From: CAYMUC01 sp964471865
Lineage (GTDB): Bacteria > Actinomycetota > Acidimicrobiia > Acidimicrobiales > Ilumatobacteraceae
Direction: 5' to 3'
DNA: 64,000 bases
Assembly (NCBI GenBank): GCA_964471865.1
Contig: CAYYHU010000004.1
Location: 1-64,000, forward strand
This document shows positions 35,465 to 44,166 of this stretch, piece by piece. The notes under the pieces are model-generated. The model saw only the letters and a program-made list of their open reading frames with translations, was not told where the DNA came from and made no database searches. Numbering within the stretch: the stretch's first letter is position 1; each line of letters begins with the position of its first letter. Position numbers and translations under genes: made by a program.

Positions 35465-37996
35465 ATGTCGTTTTCTCGCCACCGCGCTCAGGCCCACAGC
35501 CGTCGACGATCTCTTCGACGGGTTGCGGTGACTGGTGCGTTCAGCCTGATCGCTGCATGTGGTGGTGGCGGATCCGACAGTGCCCCGGTATCGACCTTCG
35601 CGGCCTTCATTCCCTCCGGAACCACGGGTCCCCTCGCTGATACCGCCGAGGTCGATCTCGGAATGCGCACCGATCAGGACGCGCCATCGTTCGGGAATTA
35701 TCAACCCGACGAGCCCTTCGGAGCCGACGACGCGATCGCTTTGTTCGGGGCTGATGCGATCTGTGAGTCACCTGAGGGTGACTGCGTCGTGCGTCCGAGC
35801 GCTCAGGCCTGGATCGACAAGGTCGCCTTGTCCACCCAGGCCGGAGTCTGTGAGGGCATGGCGGTGTGGAGCCTCGACCGATTCCTGGCTGGGGCGACAC
35901 CGCCAACGGCTCAACTTCCCCTCGACCCTGACACCAACGATCGCATCGTTCGACTCTTCGCCACGCAGTTCCTTCCTCAAGTGAGTGACGAGGCCCGCGC
36001 CAACCGAGGTCTGTCCATGGCCGAGTTCGTCTCCCGGCTTGCGGACCGCTTGAGCGGGGATTCGGGAGTGACGATGGGCATCTACTCGGATCTGGGCGGC
36101 CATACCCTCGTCCCCTACGCCGTCGACGACCTCGACGGCAATCGATACGTGGTCTCGTTGTATGACCCGAACTGGCCGGGGCAGGAGCGCTATCTCGAAA
36201 TCGACGTGGCCGCGGACACCTGGCGCTACTCGTTCTTCGCCGAGGATCAGACCGCAGACGACGACGCCTGGTTCGGGACCGGGAAACTGATCGACTTCGT
36301 CACGCTCGAGGGACGAGAGGCTCCCTTCCCCGAAGCGTTCGATGGCGCGGGAAGCGGTCGCACGGTGCTGACCATCACCACGACCTCACGCAACTGGTCG
36401 ATCAACGATGGGGACAGCGTGCTCGCTGATGCATCGAGTGCCCCGGGAGAAGGGATCGTCGACTCACTCATCCGAGGTTCGTTCGGACGCACCACCATCG
36501 TCGCCACACTTCCCGCTGCGACCGACACTCGCGTGCGCGTCGAAACGAGCGAGCCCGCAGCGGTCACTCTCGAAACCGATCAGGGGTCGATCCAGGCGGT
36601 CGCCACGACGGGGACCGAGTTCGAACTCGATGCCGATGCCACACCGAACCTGACCGTCACCGCAGGCGCAGCCGAACTCGTGGCCACGACCGAGACCGGC
36701 CGTCTGGTGCTCGACGCCGACGCCGGCGCCGAGGTACGGGTGCTCGGGGAGTCGGTTGCGGTGCGTCCGAGCGCTGATTCCGAGCCTCTCCAGGTCGATC
36801 TCGCGGGCGACTCGAGGCGCGACATCCGCGTCGTGGTCCCAGGTGACGGTGGCTTCGCAACGCTCGAGGATCTGCCTGTGGCCGCGCTCCCCTCCGAAAT
36901 CCGTGACAATGCCGATGACGGTCTCGTGGCATCACTGCAATCGGTCGAATCCGACAGCACCACCACGACCACAACGCCACCCCCCACCACGACACCGGAC
37001 ACGACCTCGACCTCGACTGTTCCCCCGACCACCACCAGCTCGAGTTCTACGACCCAGGCACCGACCACCACGGTCGTGGCGCCGACGACCTCGGTACCGC
37101 CATCCACGCCTGCTCCGACGTCCACGACACCGGCTACGACCACGACACCGTCGACGAGCACGACCACGACCACGGTGCCCGAGACGACCACGACCACCAC
37201 CACAACCCTTCCCCCGACGACGACGACTTCAGTACCCCCGAGTCCTCCACCAGCACCCGTCCCTCCAACAACGACAACGACGACCACGACAACGACCACC
37301 ACGACCACGATGCCGCCAGCCGACATTCCAATGGCCCCCGCTGTCGTCGAGCTGGGAACGACTGCGCCGGTGACAGGCCGCCTCAAGCTCCGACTCGGGT
37401 CGAGTGTCGACATCACGACCAATGCCATTTCAGTTGGCGACGCTCAACTCGAACTGGACGGTGCACCGTCCGGGGTGAGCGGAACGCCGTCAGGCGACCG
37501 GATCACCTTCACCTTCTCGCCGACAGAGCCTTCATACACCGTGGGCGATGAGGTGACCGCTCAGATCACATCGAGTGGAGGGTCGACGGATTCGATCATC
37601 TTCGTCATAGAACCCTCCATCCCGTTGATCTCCAATGGCAGCGTGATCGTGTTGGGGCCAAGCACGTCCGCCACCGTCGAGTATCGGATCCTGACGACAT
37701 CGACCGTGACCCTCAGCACGACCATCATCGGATACGACACTGACGCGAACCTCTACCTCGACGGCGCGCTGGAGTACCCTCACCCGTTCACGATGAACGG
37801 AGTGACGGTGTCCACGACGCTCTCCTCGAGCCAGTTCGGGTACGCCGCAGGTTCCACCGTCTCGGCCTATCTTCGAGATGTTTTCACCGGTGCCGAGACG
37901 GCAACCATCATCTTCCACGTCGTGAGCGCCTCGATCGGCTCGGCCGTCCATGGGATCTTTCCTCGGCGAGTCCCGAGACGACGCCGTAGTCGATAG
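35465..37996 (+). CDS. Large lipoprotein with papain-like domain and Thr-rich stalk
   Basis: Surface lipoprotein of 843 residues from the ATG at 35465 (an in-frame GTG lies 6 codons earlier). The signal peptide has an Arg-rich start and the lipobox SLIAAC. Residues about 90-270 look like a papain-fold cysteine peptidase: Cys in AGVCEGMAVWSLDRFL, His in GGHTLVPYAVDD and YDPNWPGQERY with the Asp/Asn. A beta-rich region follows (about 280-490). Next comes a Thr/Pro stalk of about 120 residues, then a C-terminal beta domain (two Ig-like modules by appearance) ending in a basic RRRRS-type tail. No known family is recognised as a whole. Protease activity is inferred from motif order only. Confidence 0.68.
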   Translation: MSFSRHRAQAHSRRRSLRRVAVTGAFSLIAACGGGGSDSAPVSTFAAFIPSGTTGPLADTAEVDLGMRTDQDAPSFGNYQPDEPFGADDAIALFGADAICESPEGDCVVRPSAQAWIDKVALSTQAGVCEGMAVWSLDRFLAGATPPTAQLPLDPDTNDRIVRLFATQFLPQVSDEARANRGLSMAEFVSRLADRLSGDSGVTMGIYSDLGGHTLVPYAVDDLDGNRYVVSLYDPNWPGQERYLEIDVAADTWRYSFFAEDQTADDDAWFGTGKLIDFVTLEGREAPFPEAFDGAGSGRTVLTITTTSRNWSINDGDSVLADASSAPGEGIVDSLIRGSFGRTTIVATLPAATDTRVRVETSEPAAVTLETDQGSIQAVATTGTEFELDADATPNLTVTAGAAELVATTETGRLVLDADAGAEVRVLGESVAVRPSADSEPLQVDLAGDSRRDIRVVVPGDGGFATLEDLPVAALPSEIRDNADDGLVASLQSVESDSTTTTTTPPPTTTPDTTSTSTVPPTTTSSSSTTQAPTTTVVAPTTSVPPSTPAPTSTTPATTTTPSTSTTTTTVPETTTTTTTTLPPTTTTSVPPSPPPAPVPPTTTTTTTTTTTTTTMPPADIPMAPAVVELGTTAPVTGRLKLRLGSSVDITTNAISVGDAQLELDGAPSGVSGTPSGDRITFTFSPTEPSYTVGDEVTAQITSSGGSTDSIIFVIEPSIPLISNGSVIVLGPSTSATVEYRILTTSTVTLSTTIIGYDTDANLYLDGALEYPHPFTMNGVTVSTTLSSSQFGYAAGSTVSAYLRDVFTGAETATIIFHVVSASIGSAVHGIFPRRVPRRRRSR
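36957..37316 (+). repeat. Low-complexity ACC/ACG codon tract (Thr/Pro stalk)
   Basis: About 360 bp made almost only of Thr, Pro, Ser and Val codons within the lipoprotein gene. It is an extended stalk that probably spans the cell envelope and may be glycosylated. It is not a CRISPR array, as there are no spaced identical repeats. Confidence 0.85.
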
Positions 37997-37999
37997 GTT
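37994..37999 (+). promoter_or_regulatory. TAGGTT -10-like box of TetR gene, leaderless
   Basis: TAGGTT, then 6 nt, then ATG at 38006. It overlaps the stop region of the lipoprotein gene and suggests an independent leaderless transcript. Confidence 0.4.
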
Positions 38000-38005
38000 G
38001 GGGAT

Positions 38006-38815
38006 ATGGGGCGCACCAGGTCGTCGTCCGGTGTCGAGAGCCGTGATACTGCGCGCGAGGGTGAGACCTCGCGCCGGTCGAACCAGTCGCTCCGCTACGG
38101 AGACGCCCGCGAAGCCATCCTGACCGCCACGGGAGAGACTCTTTCGAAGTACGGGCCGAATGCAGTCCTGATCGGGGAACTCTGCAATCAACTCGGGCTA
38201 TCGCCGAGTTTGGTCAACTATCACTTCGGGAACCGCGATCGGCTCCTCGCCGAATCAGTGGTGCACGAGATGGAGGAATGTGTCGCCGAGATGAATCGGA
38301 TCACCTATGCAGTGACCGATGATCCGGTGACCCAGTTACGAACCCGGGTCGAGTTTCGCCTGGACTGGACATCCAAGCATCCAGGAATCGAAGCGATGAC
38401 CAACTACGCATTCATCCTGGACCCCGACGGCGACATCATCAACGAGGCGATGGAATCGCGAATCGGTCAGGTGACCGCCTCGGATATGGCCGGCCTGCAC
38501 GCTGCCCTCTACGGCATCTACGAGGGAGTTGCTCGACGAGGCCCCGTGCGCCAAACCGAGATGCTGGCGGTGCCCGAGTTGATCGAGCTCACGGGATTCG
38601 TGGCGTTGTCGGTTCTCGGTGTGATGACGTGGGCAACAGGCCAGCATCCGTCCAACCGCACCTTGAACGAAGAGCATGTCGAGTCGTCGCGCCATATCCA
38701 GCGCGACTACGTCGCTCGTCTGATTCGCCATGTCTGTGCCGATATCGACGACATCCGCGCTCAGCGCCCTCTCCCCGTGGGCGCCGAGCAACCCTCAGGC
38801 GCGTTCGAGGCGTAG
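38006..38815 (+). CDS. TetR-family regulator
   Basis: Transcription factor of 269 residues with an N-terminal basic extension of about 30 residues. The helix-turn-helix (REAILTATGETLSKYGPNAV and LCNQLGLSPSLVNYHFGNRD) is the TetR hallmark. The C-terminal part is helical and not assignable to a ligand. The 3' end overlaps the convergent Hsp70 gene by 21 bp. The target is unknown: the lipoprotein gene upstream and the ini-like operon are the nearest candidates. Confidence 0.87.
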   Translation: MGRTRSSSGVESRDTAREGETSRRSNQSLRYGDAREAILTATGETLSKYGPNAVLIGELCNQLGLSPSLVNYHFGNRDRLLAESVVHEMEECVAEMNRITYAVTDDPVTQLRTRVEFRLDWTSKHPGIEAMTNYAFILDPDGDIINEAMESRIGQVTASDMAGLHAALYGIYEGVARRGPVRQTEMLAVPELIELTGFVALSVLGVMTWATGQHPSNRTLNEEHVESSRHIQRDYVARLIRHVCADIDDIRAQRPLPVGAEQPSGAFEA

Positions 38816-40681
38816 ACAGTTCCCCGTCCCGGGCAGGATCGAATGCTCGGGGGTGGCCACGAGAACACACAAGTGACTCGACCCCGCAAACGATGAGGCA
38901 TCACTGAGCGAGGCCTCGAAGGTCTCGAGATCCCACACGACCCAGCCAGTGGGATCTGCCGGCAATCCGGCTTCGGCTTCGTCGATCGAGTTGCCGTAGA
39001 AGTGGAAGTGGTATCCGCCCGAGACGTTGGGGGTGAAGCCCGACCAGTCATAGACCGCCTCGATTCGAGTGCCTCCGTCGACGAGCCTGGCATCGGTGAG
39101 ACAGGCCCGTTGCGGCTGCATTTCGTCGCATTCGGATTCAGGATCGATCGTCGTGGTGGTTGTCGGTGCCGTGGTGATAGGCGGTCGTGTGGTGGTCGTG
39201 CTCGGCGCAATGGTCGGGGCCAGGGTGGTCGCCACGGTCGTCGAGACCTGAGCGGCCGCAGCAGTATCAGGGGACGCCGTCGCCACGGTGGTGGTGACAT
39301 CACTCGTCGAGTCGTTCGAGCCTCCACCCAACGCCACCACGCCGATCACGATCGCCGCAATGGCTGCGGCTGCAACTCCACCGATCAACGCAACGCGCCA
39401 CCGGCCACCACCTGAGGAGGACACGCTGCGATCCTGGCCGCCACCCGAGGAGCCTCCCGAGCCGCCACTGGTCGGGGAAACTGCAGCCACGGGTGGTGCT
39501 GCGGGGACCGCAGCGGGTGCCGGTTCGGGTGCGGCCGGCACAACGACCTCCGGCCCAGGTGTGGTCCCGCTCGGGAACGAAGCCTTCTGGGCGGCCACCA
39601 CTGCCGCTCCGAGCGCGACAGCATGCTTGGGATGGCTGTCGAGCGCCACCGGACGGCCGAGCTCTGAGGCGACGAGTTGGGCCACGAGAGGAATGCGACT
39701 CGACCCGCCCACGAGAAGGATTCGGTCCACGTCCTCGACCTCGACTCCCGCTGACCGGAACGCTCGACGCATCGCATCGAGCGAATCAGCGAGCGAGGGT
39801 CGAATGAGTGCCTCGAACTCGGCCCGAGTGATTCGTACCTCGGTCTGAACCGTGGGCAACATCACCGGGATCGCCGCATCGGTATCCGACGACAGCGCCT
39901 CCTTGGCCTCCACGCAGTCCTGTCTCAAGCGAGCGACAGCGGCCTGAACCGCCGAGTCCTCGGGATCGAGTTCTTCGAGTGCCCCCCCGAGTGCTCGCTG
40001 CACATGGCCAAAGACCGCCATATCGAAGTCGATGCCACCGAGTCGTTCGATGCCCTCGGGTCGCCCCAAGATCTCGAAACCAGTATCGGTCCGACGCAGA
40101 ACCGCAGCGTCGAAGGTTCCACCGCCGAGGTCGTAGACCGCCACGATCTGGCCCGGCTCGACTCGTTCGGTCGACGCGTACGAGATCGCCGCCGCTTCGG
40201 GTTCGCTCACCAGGATCACCCGTTCGGGATCGAGATCAGCCAACCGCAGGGCCTGGCGCAAAAGATCCACCTTGTAGGGGCCCCAGTTGGCCGGGTGGGT
40301 GACTGCGACGGCTTCGGGATCGCCGCCCTCTCGCGTCCGGATCTCATCGAGCACGCTGCGAAGCAGACGAGCGGACAACGCTTCGGCCGAATACGGGGAG
40401 CCCCCGACGAGGATAGGTGTGGTGTCACCGAGACGCCGTTTGAACTCACGCGCAACCCGTTCGGGTTCGGTGAGGGCTCGTCGCACCGCCGCTTCACCGG
40501 TCAGGACCTGCTCATCGGCACGCAGCAGCACGACCGACGGGACCGCCGCGCTGCGCGATCCGAGATTGAACATCGTCACGGTGCCGTCTCGGGACACGGC
40601 CGCGCCGCTGAACGTCGTTCCGAGATCGATTCCCACGTAGTACGACACCGTCGGTGTTTCCTCTTCCTCTGGGGCACCCAT
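38795..40681 (-). CDS. Membrane-anchored Hsp70-like protein
   Basis: Protein of 628 residues that combines an Hsp70 nucleotide-binding domain with a transmembrane anchor. The N-terminus has the actin-like phosphate loop VGIDLGTTFSGAAVS. IVAVYDLGGGTFDAAVLRR and DRILLVGGSSRIPLVAQLVA complete the ATPase fold (about 13-370). The usual substrate-binding domain is missing. Instead there are a Pro/Gly linker, one helix WRVALIGGVAAAAIAAIVIG (about 425-450), a Thr-rich stalk and a C-terminal domain of about 110 residues with four Cys, probably extracytoplasmic. It lies 49 bp downstream of the IniC-like GTPase gene on the same strand. It may act as an ATP-driven switch linking an outside sensor domain to the dynamins (inference). 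Confidence 0.88.
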   Translation of the reverse strand: MGAPEEEETPTVSYYVGIDLGTTFSGAAVSRDGTVTMFNLGSRSAAVPSVVLLRADEQVLTGEAAVRRALTEPERVAREFKRRLGDTTPILVGGSPYSAEALSARLLRSVLDEIRTREGGDPEAVAVTHPANWGPYKVDLLRQALRLADLDPERVILVSEPEAAAISYASTERVEPGQIVAVYDLGGGTFDAAVLRRTDTGFEILGRPEGIERLGGIDFDMAVFGHVQRALGGALEELDPEDSAVQAAVARLRQDCVEAKEALSSDTDAAIPVMLPTVQTEVRITRAEFEALIRPSLADSLDAMRRAFRSAGVEVEDVDRILLVGGSSRIPLVAQLVASELGRPVALDSHPKHAVALGAAVVAAQKASFPSGTTPGPEVVVPAAPEPAPAAVPAAPPVAAVSPTSGGSGGSSGGGQDRSVSSSGGGRWRVALIGGVAAAAIAAIVIGVVALGGGSNDSTSDVTTTVATASPDTAAAAQVSTTVATTLAPTIAPSTTTTRPPITTAPTTTTTIDPESECDEMQPQRACLTDARLVDGGTRIEAVYDWSGFTPNVSGGYHFHFYGNSIDEAEAGLPADPTGWVVWDLETFEASLSDASSFAGSSHLCVLVATPEHSILPGTGNCLRLERA

Positions 40682-40730
40682 TGGTGCAGTGACCAGGCTT
40701 CAGTTTGTCAGGCGCTTACGGCATCGATGG

Positions 40731-42236
40731 TCACGAAGCGCCATCAGACCGCTTCGAGGCGTCGTCATCAGCGAGGTTGGCGATGATTCCCTCGAGACTG
40801 CGGATGGCGACACCGATGGCGACTGCGAGATCGCGCGAGGTCAACGGGTTCTCGGCCAATCGCTGCCACCGGGCGACCTGGCTGAAGGCCTCGGAACGAA
40901 TAGTGGCCGGCTCGGAGGCCTCGAGTCCGAGGCGAGCCGAGGCCTGGACACCACCGACACCCAAGGTGCGTTCGAGATCGGCGGTCACGGTAGGTCGAGC
41001 TTCGATCCAACCGCTGCGAAGAGCGGCCAAGGTGGACAACTCGTTGAAGGGATGAGCCGCTGAGGTGACCTCTTCGACGGCACCGGCGAGTTCCGCCACA
41101 CCGTTGATGGCTCCCGCCTCAGCGCACAGCCGCTCCACGGTCAGCAGAGCCGTTCGAGCCTTGAGGACTTCGGTGCGCTGAAGGAACAGAGTCTCGAGCA
41201 GCTCGTGGAGATCGACGATGCCGGATCGCCGCCGTAGTTCCTCGGCGAGTCCCCGACTGGTCATCTCTGGACGACGACGAAGAACCGTCAGCGCCACCCG
41301 GATGCCATAGAGGCCGAGCCTGCCGACGAGGGCCGACCGCTCGATCGAGGTGAACGGGGTTGCCGGGTCTGCCTCGATGAAGCGATCCACGGACAACAGA
41401 TGCAGATCCATCGCGGCGCGGTCCACGCCCGAGAGGGTCTGGAGTTGACGAAATTCCGTCTCGGTCAACGTTGCGGCCGTCTCGGCGAGCAATCCCGCTA
41501 CAGGAACCACGACCTGAACGAGCCGGCGGATCTTGGGATCATCGGCGTAGCGCTGAGCGATTCGACGCGCCGAACCCATGGCATCGAGTCGCCCAGCTCC
41601 GATTTCGTCGGCTCGGGACAGCACGGCGATCGCGTTCACAGCGTTAGGGAGTGCCATCGATGTGTCATGGAAGGATTCGAGGAGATCGAGATCCGATCGA
41701 TGGACATGTTTCATGAGGTAGACGACGGCATCAGCTGCTGAATCTCCCTCGTCGGGATCGAGAAACTCGAACGTCGATTGCGCAACGTCGGCGCTGAGCG
41801 ACCCCACCCCTGGCGTGTCGATCAGGGTCACCCGCCGCAGCCCCGGTGATGGCCACTCGACATCGAGAGATTCGAACTCGGCGGGATCGCGACCGGCGAG
41901 GTCGATGTCGATGTGGGCATCGTCGCGACGAAATCGCAACGACACCGGAGTCGCTTCGTCACGCAGATGCCCGGTCACTCGATAGGTCAACCCATCGCGA
42001 TACCACGTGACGATGCGCGTGCATTCGCTCGTATCGGTAGGGGCGAGGCGCTCGCGCACGAGCGCGTTCAGCAATGTGGACTTACCCGCTTTGACCCTTC
42101 CGGCGATCGCCACGCGCAGCGGCTCATCCAGACGCCGTTGCGCCGCGAGAATCGATTCGCGAACCGAGGGATCCTCGAAGACCTCAAGGGCGGTATCGAG
42201 GAGCCGGCGAACCTGATCGATCAATGAGGCGCTCAT
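40731..42236 (-). CDS. Dynamin-like GTPase (IniC-like)
   Basis: GTPase of 501 residues. G1 is AGRVKAGKSTLLNAL, the G2 Thr lies in TSECTRIVTW, G3 is LIDTPGVGS, and G4 is VLSRADE. The remainder is helical, without obvious membrane helices. It overlaps the preceding larger dynamin gene by 4 bp (ATGA). Two adjacent dynamins of unequal length match the iniA/iniC pair of mycobacteria, where IniA shows membrane fission activity and the operon responds to cell-wall drugs. By position and size this is the IniC-type partner. Confidence 0.85.
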   Translation of the reverse strand: MSASLIDQVRRLLDTALEVFEDPSVRESILAAQRRLDEPLRVAIAGRVKAGKSTLLNALVRERLAPTDTSECTRIVTWYRDGLTYRVTGHLRDEATPVSLRFRRDDAHIDIDLAGRDPAEFESLDVEWPSPGLRRVTLIDTPGVGSLSADVAQSTFEFLDPDEGDSAADAVVYLMKHVHRSDLDLLESFHDTSMALPNAVNAIAVLSRADEIGAGRLDAMGSARRIAQRYADDPKIRRLVQVVVPVAGLLAETAATLTETEFRQLQTLSGVDRAAMDLHLLSVDRFIEADPATPFTSIERSALVGRLGLYGIRVALTVLRRRPEMTSRGLAEELRRRSGIVDLHELLETLFLQRTEVLKARTALLTVERLCAEAGAINGVAELAGAVEEVTSAAHPFNELSTLAALRSGWIEARPTVTADLERTLGVGGVQASARLGLEASEPATIRSEAFSQVARWQRLAENPLTSRDLAVAIGVAIRSLEGIIANLADDDASKRSDGAS

Positions 42237-44089
42237 AGGAGCTCCTCGGCCCGACGCCGCAGGGCGCTCACTCGTTCGATCTCGGCCGTCAGGTCGGCAA
42301 TCCGCTGAGGACGGCTCTCGGCCTCACTTCGGATCGCTTCCGTCGCAGTACGTAATGCCTCGTTCGCAGACCGGAGCGCCTCGTCGGCGCGTGCCGAAAA
42401 GTGATCCCGGAGATGTCGCTGAATCGTGCGCAACGCATCCCGTGTGTCCTTGGTGACATGAAAGCTCACCTCATCGCAGTACTTGCGCGCCGCCGACTTC
42501 GCCTCCTGACGGCGCTGGCCGATGCGACGCTTTCTCTCGTCTTTGATCCCCTTACGACCCATGACCAAGCCGATGCCGAGAGCAATCGGCCCCAGAGCCA
42601 GTCCCACCATCGACCCCAGCATCGTGAACATCATCACGCCGCCGTAGCCACCGCGCAGAGCCAACAGACCCGCCTCGAGACCGATTTTGGCGGGATCCTT
42701 CACATCGAGCCGGGACCCCATGTCAGCCATCGATGCCGTTCCGTGGGCACCCAAGGCGGCCCGGACGGTGTCTTGAGAGTCGGATCCGAAGAGTTCGCCG
42801 ACCCGAGCGCTCAACTCCACGGCACGTTCGGTCATCAGCGTGTGGTTGGCCACGACCTCACTCGACATCCGATTGGTCAGCCATGGCTCGAACTCAGCCC
42901 AGAGATCAGCTGGATCTCCAGCGTCGATCGCATCGTCGATCTCGCTGATCAACGCCCGAATTCTCGAGCGAAAGTCGTGATCGACGTCAGAGGTGAGATC
43001 GGCGATGCCATCGCTGAGAGCCGTCGACCATCGAGCAGCCTGACTGCGGCGCTGCTCAGCGGCGGCCTTATCGGCCTCGAGACGAGCGGTCACCTCGGTC
43101 GCTTTATCAGGATCACGCAGCAACGCCAGATCCCGTTCGAAGCCGTCGATGAACTGGTCACAGACCGCAACCACGTCCGCCAGGACCCGATCCTGATGGC
43201 CGCAGCGGGTCTCACTCAGGACACCCCCAGCGAGGTACGCCACGAGACGCCCGTACCCCGACTCCTCGTTCATCACCCGATCCGAGCGACGCATCGCCTC
43301 CCGTCGCAGCGGTGCTGAGACCGCCATGACCTCACAGTCGAGACCGATCTGCTCGAGGTGGGCGCGATCCCGTTCCCAGACCGTTCGCCACGCTGGCGAC
43401 AGATCGGTCTTCGTGAGGGCACAGACCACTCGAGGACATAGTTCAGCGGCGCGTCGGAGGAACTCGATCTCGGTAGCGGTGAACTCTTGGGATGCATCGG
43501 TGACGAAGATCGCCACGTCCGCGAGCGATATCGCACCGAGGGTGGCCGTGGCGTGAGCGGCACCCAGTCCCCCGACGCCGGGCGTGTCGACGAGTACCAA
43601 GCCGTCGGCCAGTATCCGACGATCGATGTCCACTTCGACTCCTCCGATATCGGATTGTCGCTGCTGGCCATCGGAACTCTCCGTGACGTACTCCGAGACC
43701 GCTGAGAGAGCGACGGCCTCTTGGATCGGGACTCCGTCACTACCGGCACGAACGACATGTGCTGAGGGTGTGGTCCCGTATCGGATCACTGTCGGCAGCG
43801 CGGTGGCAATGTCGTCATCGACAGCACAGACGTCGGCGTTGAGTAGCGCATTGACGAGGGAACTCTTCCCCTTCTTGAACTCCCCGACGACGACGACTCG
43901 AACCTCGCTCGCGTCGAGTCTCCCGCCGAGAACGTCGAGCCGCTCCGCCATGTCCTCGCGGCCATAGGCCCTACAGGCCGTCACCGCAGTTCGGAGGATG
44001 GCTCCAGATCGCTGATGCCGATCGGGGCCCGAGTCCGGCTGTGGTGTGGTTCCCGTGGGCGCTCCGCCGGCTCGATCCTGCTCCATCAC
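42233..44089 (-). CDS. Dynamin-like GTPase with membrane segment (IniA-like)
   Basis: GTPase of 618 residues. G1 is VVGEFKKGKSSLVNALL, G3 is LVDTPGVGGLG and G4 is ALTKTDLSP. A long helical bundle follows. A hydrophobic stretch (VMMFTMLGSMVGLALGPIAL, about residues 470-505) can insert into the membrane, and the end is a coiled-coil-like region rich in Arg and Glu. This is the arrangement of bacterial dynamins such as IniA. The start is GTG at 44089 behind a TACCGT box, so an internal leaderless promoter may exist in addition to the operon promoter. It overlaps the IniC-like gene by 4 bp. Confidence 0.88.
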   Translation of the reverse strand: MMEQDRAGGAPTGTTPQPDSGPDRHQRSGAILRTAVTACRAYGREDMAERLDVLGGRLDASEVRVVVVGEFKKGKSSLVNALLNADVCAVDDDIATALPTVIRYGTTPSAHVVRAGSDGVPIQEAVALSAVSEYVTESSDGQQRQSDIGGVEVDIDRRILADGLVLVDTPGVGGLGAAHATATLGAISLADVAIFVTDASQEFTATEIEFLRRAAELCPRVVCALTKTDLSPAWRTVWERDRAHLEQIGLDCEVMAVSAPLRREAMRRSDRVMNEESGYGRLVAYLAGGVLSETRCGHQDRVLADVVAVCDQFIDGFERDLALLRDPDKATEVTARLEADKAAAEQRRSQAARWSTALSDGIADLTSDVDHDFRSRIRALISEIDDAIDAGDPADLWAEFEPWLTNRMSSEVVANHTLMTERAVELSARVGELFGSDSQDTVRAALGAHGTASMADMGSRLDVKDPAKIGLEAGLLALRGGYGGVMMFTMLGSMVGLALGPIALGIGLVMGRKGIKDERKRRIGQRRQEAKSAARKYCDEVSFHVTKDTRDALRTIQRHLRDHFSARADEALRSANEALRTATEAIRSEAESRPQRIADLTAEIERVSALRRRAEELL

Positions 44090-44095
44090 TCGAGC

Positions 44096-44101
44096 ACGGT
44101 A
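44096..44101 (-). promoter_or_regulatory. TACCGT -10-like box before the IniA-like gene
   Basis: TACCGT on the minus strand, then 6 nt, then the GTG of the dynamin gene. It lies in the 77-bp spacer after the IniB-like gene and could give an internal leaderless transcript. Confidence 0.4.
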
Positions 44102-44166
44102 GATGACATCGGGCTCGAGTTGCGGACCCCAGGCCCCACGCGATCTGACGACGTCATGGTGGCGGT

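Noticed and set aside
36957..37316. Repetitive ACC/ACG tract resembling a repeat array
   Set aside because: It is in-frame coding sequence for a Thr/Pro stalk without spacers, so not CRISPR or a mobile element.
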